Made by a program: the position numbers and the translations under genes
Notes under the pieces: generated by a model
Seen by the model: the letters and a program-made list of their open reading frames with translations, nothing else
Databases searched by the model: none
What the model was told of the DNA's origin: nothing
Assembly (NCBI GenBank): GCA_020050835.1
Contig: JAGVKB010000066.1
Coordinates: 33,791 to 97,790 of the forward strand
From: Candidatus Obscuribacterales bacterium
GTDB taxonomy: Bacteria; Cyanobacteriota; Vampirovibrionia; Obscuribacterales; Obscuribacteraceae
Length of the DNA stretch: 64,000 bases
Direction: 5' to 3'
In this document: piece after piece, positions 25,098 through 34,631 of the stretch
How positions within the stretch are numbered: position 1 is the first letter of the stretch
Layout of the letters: the number at the start of each line of letters is the position of its first letter

Positions 25098-26837
25098 TTA
25101 AGCGCTAAACTGCTGGCGCCGCGGGCAGACCTCTTGCAAAACGTCCTGCACCCTGGAAAGCAGCCGTCCCATTCCGACCCGCTTCAAGGCAGACACCAGC
25201 ACCGGGTTCGGAACCTGCCCGGCCAACCAGTTCAAATCCTCATCCCGCATGCGATCGATCTTGTTGAGAACCGTGATCGTCGGCTTATCCACTGCACTGA
25301 GTTCGCTCAGGACGTCATAAACGCTGGCAATCTGCTCGAGCACATTGGGATGCGACGCATCGACTACATGCATCAAAACGTCTGCCACGATCACTTCTTC
25401 GAGCGTCGCTCCAAATGCGGCGATCAATGACGTCGGCAATTTCTTGATAAAACCAACCGTATCGGTGATCAAGACAGTACTTTGATCTGGCAATATTGTT
25501 CGTCTGGTGGCCGGATCCAGCGTGGCGAACAGCTTGTCCTCGACCAGCACTTCCGATTTCGTAAGTGAGTTCAAGAGAGTCGACTTGCCTGAATTAGTGT
25601 ATCCAGTTAATGCCACCACAGGCAGATTCTCGAATGTCCGGCGCCTTCTCTGGGTATCTCGATAGCTTCTAATGCGCAGCGTCTCACGCTCGAGGAACGT
25701 AATACGATCGCGATTGCGCCGCCGGTCTACCTCCAGCTTCGTTTCGCCCGGACCTCTCGTGGCGATGCCGCCGCCCAGCCTGCTCAAGCTCAGCCCCTTT
25801 CCGACCAGGCGCGGATAGAGATACTTGAGTTGAGCGAGCTCGACTTGCAGCTTGCCCTCTTTGGTTTGAGCCCGTTGCGAAAACACGTCGAGAATGAGCT
25901 CGGTCCGGTCGATAACCTTTACTCCGACAACCTCTTCCAGATTGTGTTGTTGATTGGCAGTCAGCTCCTGGTCGATAATCACCAGATTCGCGCCAAGCTC
26001 CTGGACCAACAGGGCCAACTCTTGAACCTTGCCAGAGCCCAGGAAATAACGCGGGTCCGGTTGGGGCCTAGCCTGAGTGAGCCGCCCACATACCGCCGCG
26101 CCAGCCGTTCTGGTCAACATTGACAGCTCGTCGAGGTCATCTTCGACTTGCCAGGCATCGCTGTCCTGTCCGATCAGCCCGACCAAGACCGCCCGCTCTT
26201 CGCCGGCAGGTACTTGCAGCTTGGGAGCCAGGCGCCTGAATTCATACTCCAGCGCTTGGATCAACTCATTGAAGCTCTCGTCCTGTGCTCTGCGTGCCGT
26301 CAAGGGCGGCAGCTTCTTCCAGAGATTACCGTCGCTGTCGCGCCCCGGCAGAAGATGCGAGATGTGCACAACATCGGCCAGTCGCACTTGTTCACCACGA
26401 TTGCGGCTGAAGGTACCTTCCGGATTCACCTCAATCAAAGCCAATAAATCCAAGCGGTTGCGAGCGAGACATTGCATATCTTGCTTGGACGGCCCGTCTC
26501 CAGACCCATCAGCGGCAGCTTTGCCGTTGCGTCCCTTTAAGTGCGTGTGAATAATCCTCTGCCCGCAGAGCCGTCCCGGTCCGACTCTTACCCCTCTCAA
26601 CTCCGGAGTCTGCACATCAGCCGGCGGGCCAACAGTAACATTTACAACCTGCCCGTTCCGGTCGACAACGACAGAGAGCGGGTAGCCAGTTGTATGGGAG
26701 AAGTCGGCTAGCGATTCGGCTAGTTCGAGGGTGACGATGTTGTCCGCGGGAATTCGCTGCTGAAGCAGTCGCTCTAACTTCTTAATCTCCGATTTCTTAA
26801 GTCCTTTAGACTTTGCAAGATCCAGCTTGCCGTGCAA
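25098..26837 (-). CDS. hflX: Ribosome-associated GTPase HflX
   Basis: HflX binds the large ribosomal subunit and splits or rescues stalled ribosomes. The GTPase core shows G1 GYTNSGKST (about residue 412), G3 DTVGFIKKLP and G4 NKID. The preceding HflX domain carries GSGKVQELALLVQELGANLVI and the Gly-rich RLGGGIATRGPGETKLE linker. At 579 residues it is longer than E. coli HflX (426), with an N-terminal domain of the kind seen in cyanobacterial-type HflX. The start is TTG, supported by a perfect AGGAGG 7 bases upstream. Confidence 0.93.
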   Translation of the reverse strand: MHGKLDLAKSKGLKKSEIKKLERLLQQRIPADNIVTLELAESLADFSHTTGYPLSVVVDRNGQVVNVTVGPPADVQTPELRGVRVGPGRLCGQRIIHTHLKGRNGKAAADGSGDGPSKQDMQCLARNRLDLLALIEVNPEGTFSRNRGEQVRLADVVHISHLLPGRDSDGNLWKKLPPLTARRAQDESFNELIQALEYEFRRLAPKLQVPAGEERAVLVGLIGQDSDAWQVEDDLDELSMLTRTAGAAVCGRLTQARPQPDPRYFLGSGKVQELALLVQELGANLVIIDQELTANQQHNLEEVVGVKVIDRTELILDVFSQRAQTKEGKLQVELAQLKYLYPRLVGKGLSLSRLGGGIATRGPGETKLEVDRRRNRDRITFLERETLRIRSYRDTQRRRRTFENLPVVALTGYTNSGKSTLLNSLTKSEVLVEDKLFATLDPATRRTILPDQSTVLITDTVGFIKKLPTSLIAAFGATLEEVIVADVLMHVVDASHPNVLEQIASVYDVLSELSAVDKPTITVLNKIDRMRDEDLNWLAGQVPNPVLVSALKRVGMGRLLSRVQDVLQEVCPRRQQFSA

Positions 26838-26966
26838 ATTATGCCTCCTAAGAAATGGTGCCCCGCCGCGGTGTCAGATCTGTCTCACAACCGCATCATA
26901 CCCCTGTTATCAGAAATTGCACCACAAATTTAATCTTGCAACAGAGCTCGACCCGCTCTCAGGAGA

Positions 26967-28421
26967 TCAACAGCTGAGTCGATGGCGCAACAACGGCCTG
27001 GCCCCCGATTCACCGCAGCTCTTCGGGTTGGGAAGCACTTTCCCTGGATTGCACAATCCGCTGGGATCGAATGCTTCGCGCAACCACCCCATCGCTCTCA
27101 GCTCCGACTCGCTGAAAACAAACGGCATCGCCACTACCTTCTCCACCCCGATGCCATGCTCTCCCGATAAAGTACCTCCGAGATTGACACAAAGCTCGAG
27201 AATTTCCCGACCAGCCTTCATCACGCGCACCACCTCTGCCTCATTATCCTGGTGATAGAGGAGAGCCGGATGAAGATTGCCATCACCAGCATGATAGACG
27301 TTAGCGATCAATACCTCATGCTGGCGACCGATCTCGGCGATGCCATATATAGCTTCGGCCAGCTTCGAGCGGGGGATGACACCGTCGAGCACATATGCAT
27401 GCGGCGCGATTCGCCCCAAGGCGCCAAAAGCGGACTTTCTCGCTTTCCAAATCGCCTCTCTCTCACCGGCGTCGGCAGCCCACTTCACACCGAATGCTGC
27501 CCGCTGGTCGACGCAACGAATGACAACCGCACGCTCGACTTCGATTGCCGCACGCGCACCATCGAGCTCCACAATCAGGAGCGCGCCTGCCTCGCTATTC
27601 AATCCGAGCTGGTGCGCATTCTCCACGGACTGAAGCGTAAGCTGATCGATCATCTCCATCGCCGCCGGCACGACGCCGGCCGCGACTATATCTGAAACTG
27701 CTTGCCCGCCCATCTCCACTGAAGGGAAATAGGCCAGCATCGTCTCGACCGATTCGGCTTTTGGCGTCAATCTCACGGTCACCTCGGTGGCCACACCGAG
27801 CGTTCCCTCTGAGCCAACAAACACTCCAAGCAGATCGAGTCCGAGAGCATCCCGCACCTTGCCACCAAATATAGTGACACTGCCATCGGGCAGCACCACT
27901 TTTGCCCCGGCCACATGATTGAGAGTCGTGCCGTACTTAAGCGTGTGCGGCCCGCCGGAATTTTCCGCCAGGTTGCCACCGATAGTGGAGGCCTTTTGAC
28001 TGGAAGGATCGGGAGCGAAGTAAAGTCCATAACGCTCGCAAGCCTTGGAAATCGAGGAGTTGGTTGCACCGACTTGAACGGTCGCGATGAAATTATCCGG
28101 CTCCACCGAGATTACTTTCGTCATTCTGGTGAGCACCAGGCTGATACCACCCATGATGGTGGTCGCCCCACCGGACAGTCCGGTTCCAGCGCCGCGGGCG
28201 GTAAAGGGGACTCTGTACTTGTTGGCCAAGCGAACGACCGCCTGCACCGCATGCGTCGAGACAGGAAGTACAACCAGATCCGGCCGCGCCAGGTCGAGCG
28301 TCTCGCCGTCACACTGATAGACGGCGAGGTCGACCGGTGAGGTAAGCACATTGTCGTCTCCGACAACAGCTTTCAGTTCGTCAACCAGCTCCTGGAATTG
28401 GACAGACTTTGGATCCACCAT
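26967..28421 (-). CDS. glcD: FAD-binding glycolate/lactate oxidase, GlcD type
   Basis: FAD-linked 2-hydroxyacid oxidoreductase. The PCMH-type FAD domain is in the first half (PFTARGAGTGLSGGA, GGNLAENSGGPHTLKYG, GSEGTLGVATEV). The C-terminal FAD-oxidase domain ends with NVYHAGDGNLHP and the GEHGIGVEK motif. It probably oxidises glycolate or D-lactate and passes electrons to the membrane chain. GlcE and GlcF partners are not adjacent, so it may work alone like D-lactate dehydrogenases of this family. The start is uncertain between ATG 28421 and TTG 28433; neither has a strong ribosome site. Confidence 0.88.
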   Translation of the reverse strand: MVDPKSVQFQELVDELKAVVGDDNVLTSPVDLAVYQCDGETLDLARPDLVVLPVSTHAVQAVVRLANKYRVPFTARGAGTGLSGGATTIMGGISLVLTRMTKVISVEPDNFIATVQVGATNSSISKACERYGLYFAPDPSSQKASTIGGNLAENSGGPHTLKYGTTLNHVAGAKVVLPDGSVTIFGGKVRDALGLDLLGVFVGSEGTLGVATEVTVRLTPKAESVETMLAYFPSVEMGGQAVSDIVAAGVVPAAMEMIDQLTLQSVENAHQLGLNSEAGALLIVELDGARAAIEVERAVVIRCVDQRAAFGVKWAADAGEREAIWKARKSAFGALGRIAPHAYVLDGVIPRSKLAEAIYGIAEIGRQHEVLIANVYHAGDGNLHPALLYHQDNEAEVVRVMKAGREILELCVNLGGTLSGEHGIGVEKVVAMPFVFSESELRAMGWLREAFDPSGLCNPGKVLPNPKSCGESGARPLLRHRLSC

Positions 28422-28496
28422 GCCAAACACCAAAAGTAGAATACGGCGAAACTGAGTTGCGCCGTATGAATTCTAGCAGGAGTGACAATTCGGCTG

Positions 28497-29345
28497 TTAG
28501 CGCCCCGGCAGGATCTCGCGGTCGCCGACGGTATAGCGGAAAGCCCCGCGGCCGGCCATGTCGAACACGCCGAACTTGTCAACCGTCATCCGCCGCGAAC
28601 CCTGTGGAAACTGCAACAGAGCTTGATCACCGTTGATCGATTTGATGCATTGCAAAATCAGCGCGTTAAACATCAGGTTGGGGCACTTCTGACTGAACTG
28701 AACGTTGCCGATTCGCCCTTCACGCGTCACAACATAAGAGACGCGCGCGACGAGCATCGGATTGGCGGTGAAGGCCTTATTGGCGAAAAACTTGAATCGT
28801 TCAAAGATCGCTTCGGCTACCCGGTGATGCCATTCATCCCAGGCCAATTGCATTTCTGGGCTGGAATCCGGATCGGCTGCGGCTGCATTTTGCGGAATCG
28901 CAGCTTGCAGAGAGGGGTCTTCATCGATCGGGATGAAAGTTCTAGGCGCTGCTTCTTGCGGCAAGAGCGCTGTTTGATCCGGGATACCCGGAATACCCTT
29001 ACCGCGGAAATTGCCGCCGCCTTCATCTTCGGCATGCAATCCGAAGCTTGGTTTGGGTTTGAGACTGGCGCCCTGAAAGGCTTCCTTGGGAGCATCAAGC
29101 GCACCGTTGGCAGGAGCCGACTGATGATCGAACGGACTCTTTTCAATGTCCTTGCGACTCAAACTCGGTCCGCCTACGCCAGCCAGACCATCATCGGAGG
29201 GAACATTGTAACCCGCCTGGTCTACTTTCCCTCGCAACACCGTCTTGCCACCGGCCCAGGCGCTATCTGGCGCCGTCAGACTGAGGAAAGCAAGACCGAG
29301 TAAAACCGCTAGCGCCGAGGTAATTGTTCGTTTGAGAGAGATCAT
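28497..29345 (-). CDS. Exported TonB_C-like protein
   Basis: 282 residues. A signal peptide (MISLKRTITSALAVLLGLAF) is followed by a long disordered, Pro/Ala-rich part and a C-terminal domain (from about residue 160). Its pattern ARVSYVVTREGRIGNVQF-(hydrophobic)-LQFPQGS matches TonB C-terminal domains. It lacks an N-terminal membrane anchor that stays in place and has no ExbBD neighbours, so a TonB energy role is doubtful. It shares a PSLSR(K/E)D(I/V) motif and layout with the protein at 33894, so the two are paralogues. The longer frame to 29390 is not preferred. Confidence 0.7.
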   Translation of the reverse strand: MISLKRTITSALAVLLGLAFLSLTAPDSAWAGGKTVLRGKVDQAGYNVPSDDGLAGVGGPSLSRKDIEKSPFDHQSAPANGALDAPKEAFQGASLKPKPSFGLHAEDEGGGNFRGKGIPGIPDQTALLPQEAAPRTFIPIDEDPSLQAAIPQNAAAADPDSSPEMQLAWDEWHHRVAEAIFERFKFFANKAFTANPMLVARVSYVVTREGRIGNVQFSQKCPNLMFNALILQCIKSINGDQALLQFPQGSRRMTVDKFGVFDMAGRGAFRYTVGDREILPGR

Positions 29346-29479
29346 CTTGTTGTAAAACCCGTATGTTTGCCGTCGGGGTGTCCAGCCCAAAAGTACTGTA
29401 ACTACGGCAAAGCTAGATTAATACACGGTTTCTCACATGTTAATACGTATTTCCCGCAGTTCGAGCTAGAATTTTGGTG

Positions 29480-30268
29480 ATGAAAAGCATTATCGACAGC
29501 CATGCTCATTTGACCTGGGACACATTCGGGCAGGACCAGGCAGCAGTGATCGAGCGCGCTTTTAAGGAAGGTGTCGTCCAAATCGTCCAGGCCGGAGTCG
29601 ATCTTCAATCTATTCCAGAGATGATTAAGGTGTCCGACCAATATGAAAGTATCTATTTTGGAGTCGGCATTCATCCGCATGAAGCCAAATTTTGGAGCCA
29701 AGAAGCAGAAAGCGCGTTAAAGGCCGCCGCCGGTCATCCGAAGATGGTCGCTGTCGGCGAATGCGGGCTGGACTACTACTACAATCACAGCGACCGCCAG
29801 GCTCAACAAGCAGCCTTTCGGGCTCAGGTCAGACTAGCCAGGACGCTCGGCAAGCCGCTCATTATTCATACGCGCGATGCCTGGGAGGAGACATTTGAGA
29901 TCCTGGACGAGGAGAAAGCTTTTGAAGTAGGCGGCGTCTTTCATTGTTTCACCGGCGGACCGGAGGTTGTAGCACGGATCAAAGCGCTCGACTTCTATGT
30001 ATCATTTTCCGGCATTGTCACTTTCAAAAATGCCAAGCCGATTCAGGAAGCAGCACCACTTTTCGCCGATGATCGCATCCTGGTCGAGACCGATTGCCCT
30101 TATCTCGCTCCGCTTCCGCACCGAGGGAAGCGAAACGAACCATCCTATGTTTGGTTCGTGGCTCAAAAGCTGGCAGACTTACGCGCAGTGGAATTAGCTT
30201 CCCTGGCAGCGCAGACTGCGGAGAATACCAGGAGACTCTTTAGATTGCCAGCGCCTGATGGTCCTTGA
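29480..30268 (+). CDS. tatD: TatD-family metal-dependent deoxyribonuclease
   Basis: TIM-barrel amidohydrolase-like nuclease with the TatD signature. It has DSHAHL at the N-terminus (metal-binding His pair), GIHPHEAKFW, GECGLDYYY, HTRDAWEET, HCFTGGPEV and the final metal Asp in VETDCPYLAP. TatD enzymes act as 3'-5' DNases in DNA repair or turnover. 262 residues, the usual size. ATG at 29480 is used; TTG and GTG two codons upstream are possible. Confidence 0.9.
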   Translation: MKSIIDSHAHLTWDTFGQDQAAVIERAFKEGVVQIVQAGVDLQSIPEMIKVSDQYESIYFGVGIHPHEAKFWSQEAESALKAAAGHPKMVAVGECGLDYYYNHSDRQAQQAAFRAQVRLARTLGKPLIIHTRDAWEETFEILDEEKAFEVGGVFHCFTGGPEVVARIKALDFYVSFSGIVTFKNAKPIQEAAPLFADDRILVETDCPYLAPLPHRGKRNEPSYVWFVAQKLADLRAVELASLAAQTAENTRRLFRLPAPDGP

Positions 30269-30286
30269 GAAGAGAGCAGCTGAGCG

Positions 30287-32332
30287 TCACTGCTTTGAGT
30301 CGGAGGTTGCCAGCGAACGCGGTATCTCCCTAACAGCAGAGATATACGGATGCTCGTTGGCAAACTGTTTTTGCATGTGATCGAGAGTCTCCAGAGTCTG
30401 CCGGTCTGGGATGATGCGGCCGAAGATAGTGTACTTGCCATCCAAGTGCGGGGCATTACCAAGCATAATTGAAAAGGACGTTACGGCCGTGTCGGGTTGA
30501 TCGTAGCGGGCCATGCTCAGGCAACCCTTTTTATGCAGGACTCCGCCCTCGGTCTGGGCTGACACCTCGAGCGGCAACCGTCTCAACATCTCCTGAACTT
30601 CGGCCGAAAGCGGCGCCTTACCATCGGCCTTGCGATCGACTACATCGACTTGCAAGACAAAGTTCGGTTCGTAACGATTGATCCCGGTGCCGTCAAATGC
30701 TCCGGCCTTAAACAGCCTGTAAAGCTGGGTGGCGTGCTGCGGAGCAAACTTAGGATCCAATACGATGTGCAATTTGCCCTGCGAAGTATCGAGCTCGAGC
30801 ACCTTCTCTTCTTGCAGCAACGGTCCGTCTCGCTTCAAATCAAACGGCGGATAAGGCGGAACGATATCATATGGGCTTTTGGCAGCGGCAGTGGTGCTAC
30901 TAACAGTCGACAAAGACCGGTCGGTAAGATTTTTCACCCCGCAAAAAAGTCCATCCTTAGATGAAGCCAGCTCTAGAACCGGCAAGACGTTGTCCTGGTT
31001 GGCGACCTGAGTTTCGTCGAGCAGGTCGCGAGACGAGAAGCCGCTGTCGGCGACATAAACGCCATGAGAGACCATCGAATCTTGATTCTCTCCGGTCGGG
31101 TTGGAATACTTAGCCTCCAGCTCATAATGATGTCCAGCCGGCAAGAGGATACCTTGCTTGGAGATGATGTTGTCTATGGTCATGATCTGCAGACCACCGG
31201 CGGTCTTGGTCTTGACGTTGGCGGTAAAGATCGGGCGGCGGCTTTCGCCGTTGCATTGCACGAGCGATGCGGCGGTGCAAAGTGGGTGAATATGTGTCCA
31301 TGCTGCATGAATACGCATATCCTTGTTGGCAAATCCGGGATCGCGCTCTTCGAGGATCGGTGTGCGCCAGGTATGATCTCCTGGTGGCACTACCCAATGA
31401 CCGCTCAGTTTTCTTCCGGATTGATCTTTGAACACGCCGCCGGGAACGGTATTTGGTGCAGTCGTACCGGCCGATGTGCCGAGACAACTGGGAGCACCAT
31501 TGTGCTCGACTTCGGTCGCTTCCTTCGACTCGCCACCGGTCACCACCACAATATACGGCACATACCAGAACAGAGCGGTGATCGGCTCCTTAGCATCGCT
31601 GTCCTTCAACAAATCAATTGTCAGCCGATGCTTTACGCGCCGGTGTTGTTCGGTTGTTCGATTGGCTGCCTGGAAGGTAAACGTCCACTTCTCATCGCTG
31701 GCGACCGGCACCGCCGTCCCTTCCGGAAAGTGAAAGTCGGTTTGCCCCTGGGTGAGCGTCATCACTCGCGTGTTGCCGCTATGTTGGGCTTTCGGAAACA
31801 CTTTCTTTCTAAAAGCCGGATCTATATCCAGATTGAAGTGACAGATGAATTCCGCATTCGGCAAAGGTTTGTCGTTCTCGTCCAAGACGTCGAGGCGAAC
31901 CCCCTTGAACCAGACGAGCTCGCGCTTCTTAGCCGAGGTGTCGACCAGGCCGACAGCCGAACCCAAAGCCGAACTGGCTGGCGCCGCACCATTCATGACG
32001 GGAGCGCCGCTGTTCATCGCCGGTGCATCCTTGGAATTTCCCTCCACGAACTTAATCATTGATTCCGGAATGACTAAATGCTTGGAGGCTAGCAAATCGC
32101 CGATTCTGAACTTCTGAGCGACCCACGGGCCTTCCATCGATCTGTATTTGCGATGGAGATCGAACGGACCGACTACAATCTCGACAGGCTCGACCGCTCC
32201 TTCCGGATTGACAACAGCACTCTTTCCGCTTCCGGCAGCGGAAGCGGAAAGAGTACACAAACAAGGCGCCCCAAATAGCAGCCCGCTGGTAATTGTGGGC
32301 AACATCCAGACCAACAGTTTTTTCAACGCCAT
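30287..32332 (-). CDS. Exported protein with PHM-like region fused to a cyclophilin domain
   Basis: 681 residues with a signal peptide (MALKKLLVWMLPTITSGLLF). The C-terminal part (about residues 505-675) is a cyclophilin-type peptidyl-prolyl isomerase (GKLHIVLDPKFAPQHATQLYRL, GCLSMARYDQPDTAVTSFSI, YTIFGRI). The middle part (about 200-425) holds a THIHPLC motif and a later LLPAGHHYELEAKYSNPTGE plus HGVYVAD. This layout recalls copper-binding PHM/monooxygenase-like beta domains. Whether it binds copper is a guess. The fusion suggests a secreted folding factor or enzyme. It converges on tatD with an 18-base gap. Confidence 0.7.
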   Translation of the reverse strand: MALKKLLVWMLPTITSGLLFGAPCLCTLSASAAGSGKSAVVNPEGAVEPVEIVVGPFDLHRKYRSMEGPWVAQKFRIGDLLASKHLVIPESMIKFVEGNSKDAPAMNSGAPVMNGAAPASSALGSAVGLVDTSAKKRELVWFKGVRLDVLDENDKPLPNAEFICHFNLDIDPAFRKKVFPKAQHSGNTRVMTLTQGQTDFHFPEGTAVPVASDEKWTFTFQAANRTTEQHRRVKHRLTIDLLKDSDAKEPITALFWYVPYIVVVTGGESKEATEVEHNGAPSCLGTSAGTTAPNTVPGGVFKDQSGRKLSGHWVVPPGDHTWRTPILEERDPGFANKDMRIHAAWTHIHPLCTAASLVQCNGESRRPIFTANVKTKTAGGLQIMTIDNIISKQGILLPAGHHYELEAKYSNPTGENQDSMVSHGVYVADSGFSSRDLLDETQVANQDNVLPVLELASSKDGLFCGVKNLTDRSLSTVSSTTAAAKSPYDIVPPYPPFDLKRDGPLLQEEKVLELDTSQGKLHIVLDPKFAPQHATQLYRLFKAGAFDGTGINRYEPNFVLQVDVVDRKADGKAPLSAEVQEMLRRLPLEVSAQTEGGVLHKKGCLSMARYDQPDTAVTSFSIMLGNAPHLDGKYTIFGRIIPDRQTLETLDHMQKQFANEHPYISAVREIPRSLATSDSKQ

Positions 32333-32507
32333 ACTAGACTCAAGCTCCAACCGTCGAGTGCATCTCGTCCAGGTACTTAGATATTATTCCCGTCCATCGC
32401 CCTCATTATGCCCTAGAAAGCTCTGACTTTGCCCGTTTCGTGACCTCGCTAACCGGAGTTGATAAGCGGCGTTCAGCCTGGAAAGCCTGGCCGGCGGCAA
32501 AGCGCTG

Positions 32508-33653
32508 TCAACCCTGAGCCTCGCGGGTGTACCAATCGCCAGGATGCCTGGTTACTATGCCTGCCAGCTCAAGCATCGTAAGCGACGCTGACAACTCACC
32601 GACCGGCATGCCGGTGCGTTCGCACAGCACGTCGAAATGAGTCGGCTCGTCAGACAAAAGCTCGAACAGCTCCTTTTCTCGACCAAACAGCTCAACTACC
32701 TGCGGCACTTTACTTCCGGTATGGCCGGCGGCCCAATTCATCTCATCCAAAATGTCTTTAAATGATCTGGTCAAATGAGCCATGTTCTTCATAATCAGCC
32801 AGTTGGTGCCTGCGGACATCAAGCTGTCAATCCTTCCTGGCAGGGCAAACACCTCTCGGTTCTGCTCGAAAGCCATCTTCGCCGTAATCAAAGCACCCGA
32901 TTGCTCGCCTGCTTCGATCACCAAGAGAGCTTGTGACATCCCGGCGATGATCCGATTGCGAGCCGGAAAGCGCCAGGAATCCGGCTTTGTGCCCGGGAAG
33001 TACTCTGAGACCACTCCGCCCCGTCCTTGCTCAGTCAGCGCTTTATAAAGCGGCTTGTTCGACGACGGATAACAAACATCAGGACCGCAGCCGAGAACGG
33101 CTACGGTTTGCCCTCCGGCCTCGATTGCACCCCAATGAGCAAGGGAATCCACCCCGAAGGCCATGCCACTTATGATGGTGGCACCGGCGGCACCAAGATT
33201 GCGCGCGAACTCCTTGGCGTTTCGCTGACCATAACTCGTTGGACGTCGAGTTCCGACGATTGCCACCGTTGCCCCGATATCGCTCGGCACGAGGTCTCCC
33301 TTCACGTACAGGACGCAGGGCGGGTCATGAATCTCACGCAGGCGGGCCGGATAAAGCGGGTGACAGATCGGGTAAGCGACGACACCTTCCGCGCGCACCC
33401 TCTTCAAGAGATCGGCCGGGGATACCGCATCCCGATTGGCAATGAAGCGGTCGATCGTCTCTTCCGGCAATGCCCTTACATATCTCAGCACTGCCTTACC
33501 GGCTTTCCAGCCGGAAGCCGCGCTCTGTAGATGCTCGCATATAGCCCGAACCTTGGCAGCCCCAAGACCGATTCCATTCATTTGATCGAAGGCTAGCCAA
33601 CAGCCGAGCTCTTCATCATCCAAGAAGTCGGCCGCCATGGGATTGAATTGCAT
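32508..33653 (-). CDS. dprA: DNA-processing protein DprA
   Basis: 381 residues. DprA loads RecA onto incoming single-stranded DNA in natural transformation. The Rossmann-type core carries VAIVGTRRPTSYG, SGMAFGVDSLAHWGA, VLGCGPDVCYP, GGVVSEYFPGT, RNRIIAGMS and EQSGALITA, all classic for the family. The N-terminal SAM/HhH-like region and the C-terminal winged helix (FDVLCERTGMPVGELSASLTMLELAG) are both present. With the minor-pilin clusters further on, this hints that the organism may take up DNA; that is inference. Confidence 0.94.
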   Translation of the reverse strand: MQFNPMAADFLDDEELGCWLAFDQMNGIGLGAAKVRAICEHLQSAASGWKAGKAVLRYVRALPEETIDRFIANRDAVSPADLLKRVRAEGVVAYPICHPLYPARLREIHDPPCVLYVKGDLVPSDIGATVAIVGTRRPTSYGQRNAKEFARNLGAAGATIISGMAFGVDSLAHWGAIEAGGQTVAVLGCGPDVCYPSSNKPLYKALTEQGRGGVVSEYFPGTKPDSWRFPARNRIIAGMSQALLVIEAGEQSGALITAKMAFEQNREVFALPGRIDSLMSAGTNWLIMKNMAHLTRSFKDILDEMNWAAGHTGSKVPQVVELFGREKELFELLSDEPTHFDVLCERTGMPVGELSASLTMLELAGIVTRHPGDWYTREAQG

Positions 33654-33893
33654 GCTTAACGCGTCCTATCAATCGATACATTCGTCCATCTAGTTAAGTA
33701 TACGTGTCGAACGATTGAGAAGTTCATTCGCCCTGGAAGCTCTGTCAGGCTTACCTTGCGGGCGGTTGCTCCGAACTTGGATAACGACTACGTAATTTCA
33801 CCAGTTACATAGCGGTCGTAAGTTCTTATATTGATGCCTAAGTCGGATTGAGAGTACCGACCGCGCCCGCCACCCCCTAGGATCACAGCCAAA

Positions 33894-34631
33894 ATGATCA
33901 AAATGCCGCTACAGACTTTATGCTCCAGAGCCACCTTTGGTCTGACCGCCGCTCTGATTTTGCTACCGGCATTGGGCCCGGTCAGCAGAGCCTCGCAGGA
34001 TTATTCGATTACCGGCAAACGACCGTTCTCGTTGAAAGCGACTGTAAACGACCAAGCTAACGGGCAAGCCGAAGCAGACAGGCCGAGCTTGTCTCGTGAA
34101 GATGTCGCTATCATTCCGCCGGAGTCGCAGCCGCCGATGAGCCGCTTTGATCTGGGCGCCGAGGAAGGAGCCAACCGCGGGCCTGCGCAGCCGGTTGCCC
34201 AACCGCAAGTACCGCAAGAGCAGCCAGCCAGCTCGATGATAGAGTACGGTGTCGACTGGTCCCGCTGGGTCGGTCAGTTGGCCGATCGCTGGTATTACAA
34301 GCTGACTCAACTTGAAGAGCAGTCCGGTTTACAGTTTCATACGTCTCGACCATGTTTAATCAAATTCACCTGCTATCCAAACGGACAGGTCTCCGAAATG
34401 TTGCTCAAGCAGACCTCCGGTGTTCCTCTCTACGACCAGCTGCAAGGGCAAGCACTGCTTCAATGCCAACCGATTCAACCTTTCCCGCAAGGCACACAAC
34501 GCAACAGTTTCACAATAGTACTGGGATGGGAATCTCATCCGCGCAAGCACGGCGAGCGTGATTACAAGCCGGGCAGCTTCGGACGCGGATTCCCGATGGA
34601 GATTGTCAAACAATGGATGAATCCCCGCTAA
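33894..34631 (+). CDS. Exported TonB_C-like protein (paralogue of 28497-29345)
   Basis: 245 residues. A signal peptide-like start is followed by a Gln/Pro-rich linker (PVAQPQVPQEQPA) and a C-terminal TonB_C-like domain with ADRWYYKL, LIKFTCYPNGQVSEMLL and LQCQPIQPFPQGT. The motif RPSLSREDVAIIPP matches GPSLSRKDIEKSP of the protein at 28497, and both end their domain with PQGxxR. The next gene starts 19 bases before this stop, so the two are probably translationally coupled. Confidence 0.7.
   Translation: MIKMPLQTLCSRATFGLTAALILLPALGPVSRASQDYSITGKRPFSLKATVNDQANGQAEADRPSLSREDVAIIPPESQPPMSRFDLGAEEGANRGPAQPVAQPQVPQEQPASSMIEYGVDWSRWVGQLADRWYYKLTQLEEQSGLQFHTSRPCLIKFTCYPNGQVSEMLLKQTSGVPLYDQLQGQALLQCQPIQPFPQGTQRNSFTIVLGWESHPRKHGERDYKPGSFGRGFPMEIVKQWMNPR

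Noticed and set aside
25830..26550. Plus-strand ORFs of 97-157 residues opposite hflX
   Set aside because: Shadows of the hflX gene, whose GTPase motifs are intact on the minus strand.
28482..29303. 273-residue plus-strand ORF
   Set aside because: Antisense to the TonB_C-like gene; rich in Arg/Phe/Gln-type shadow composition and no ribosome site.
31064..32062. 332-residue plus-strand ORF
   Set aside because: Antisense to the cyclophilin fusion gene, which has a signal peptide and clear domains.
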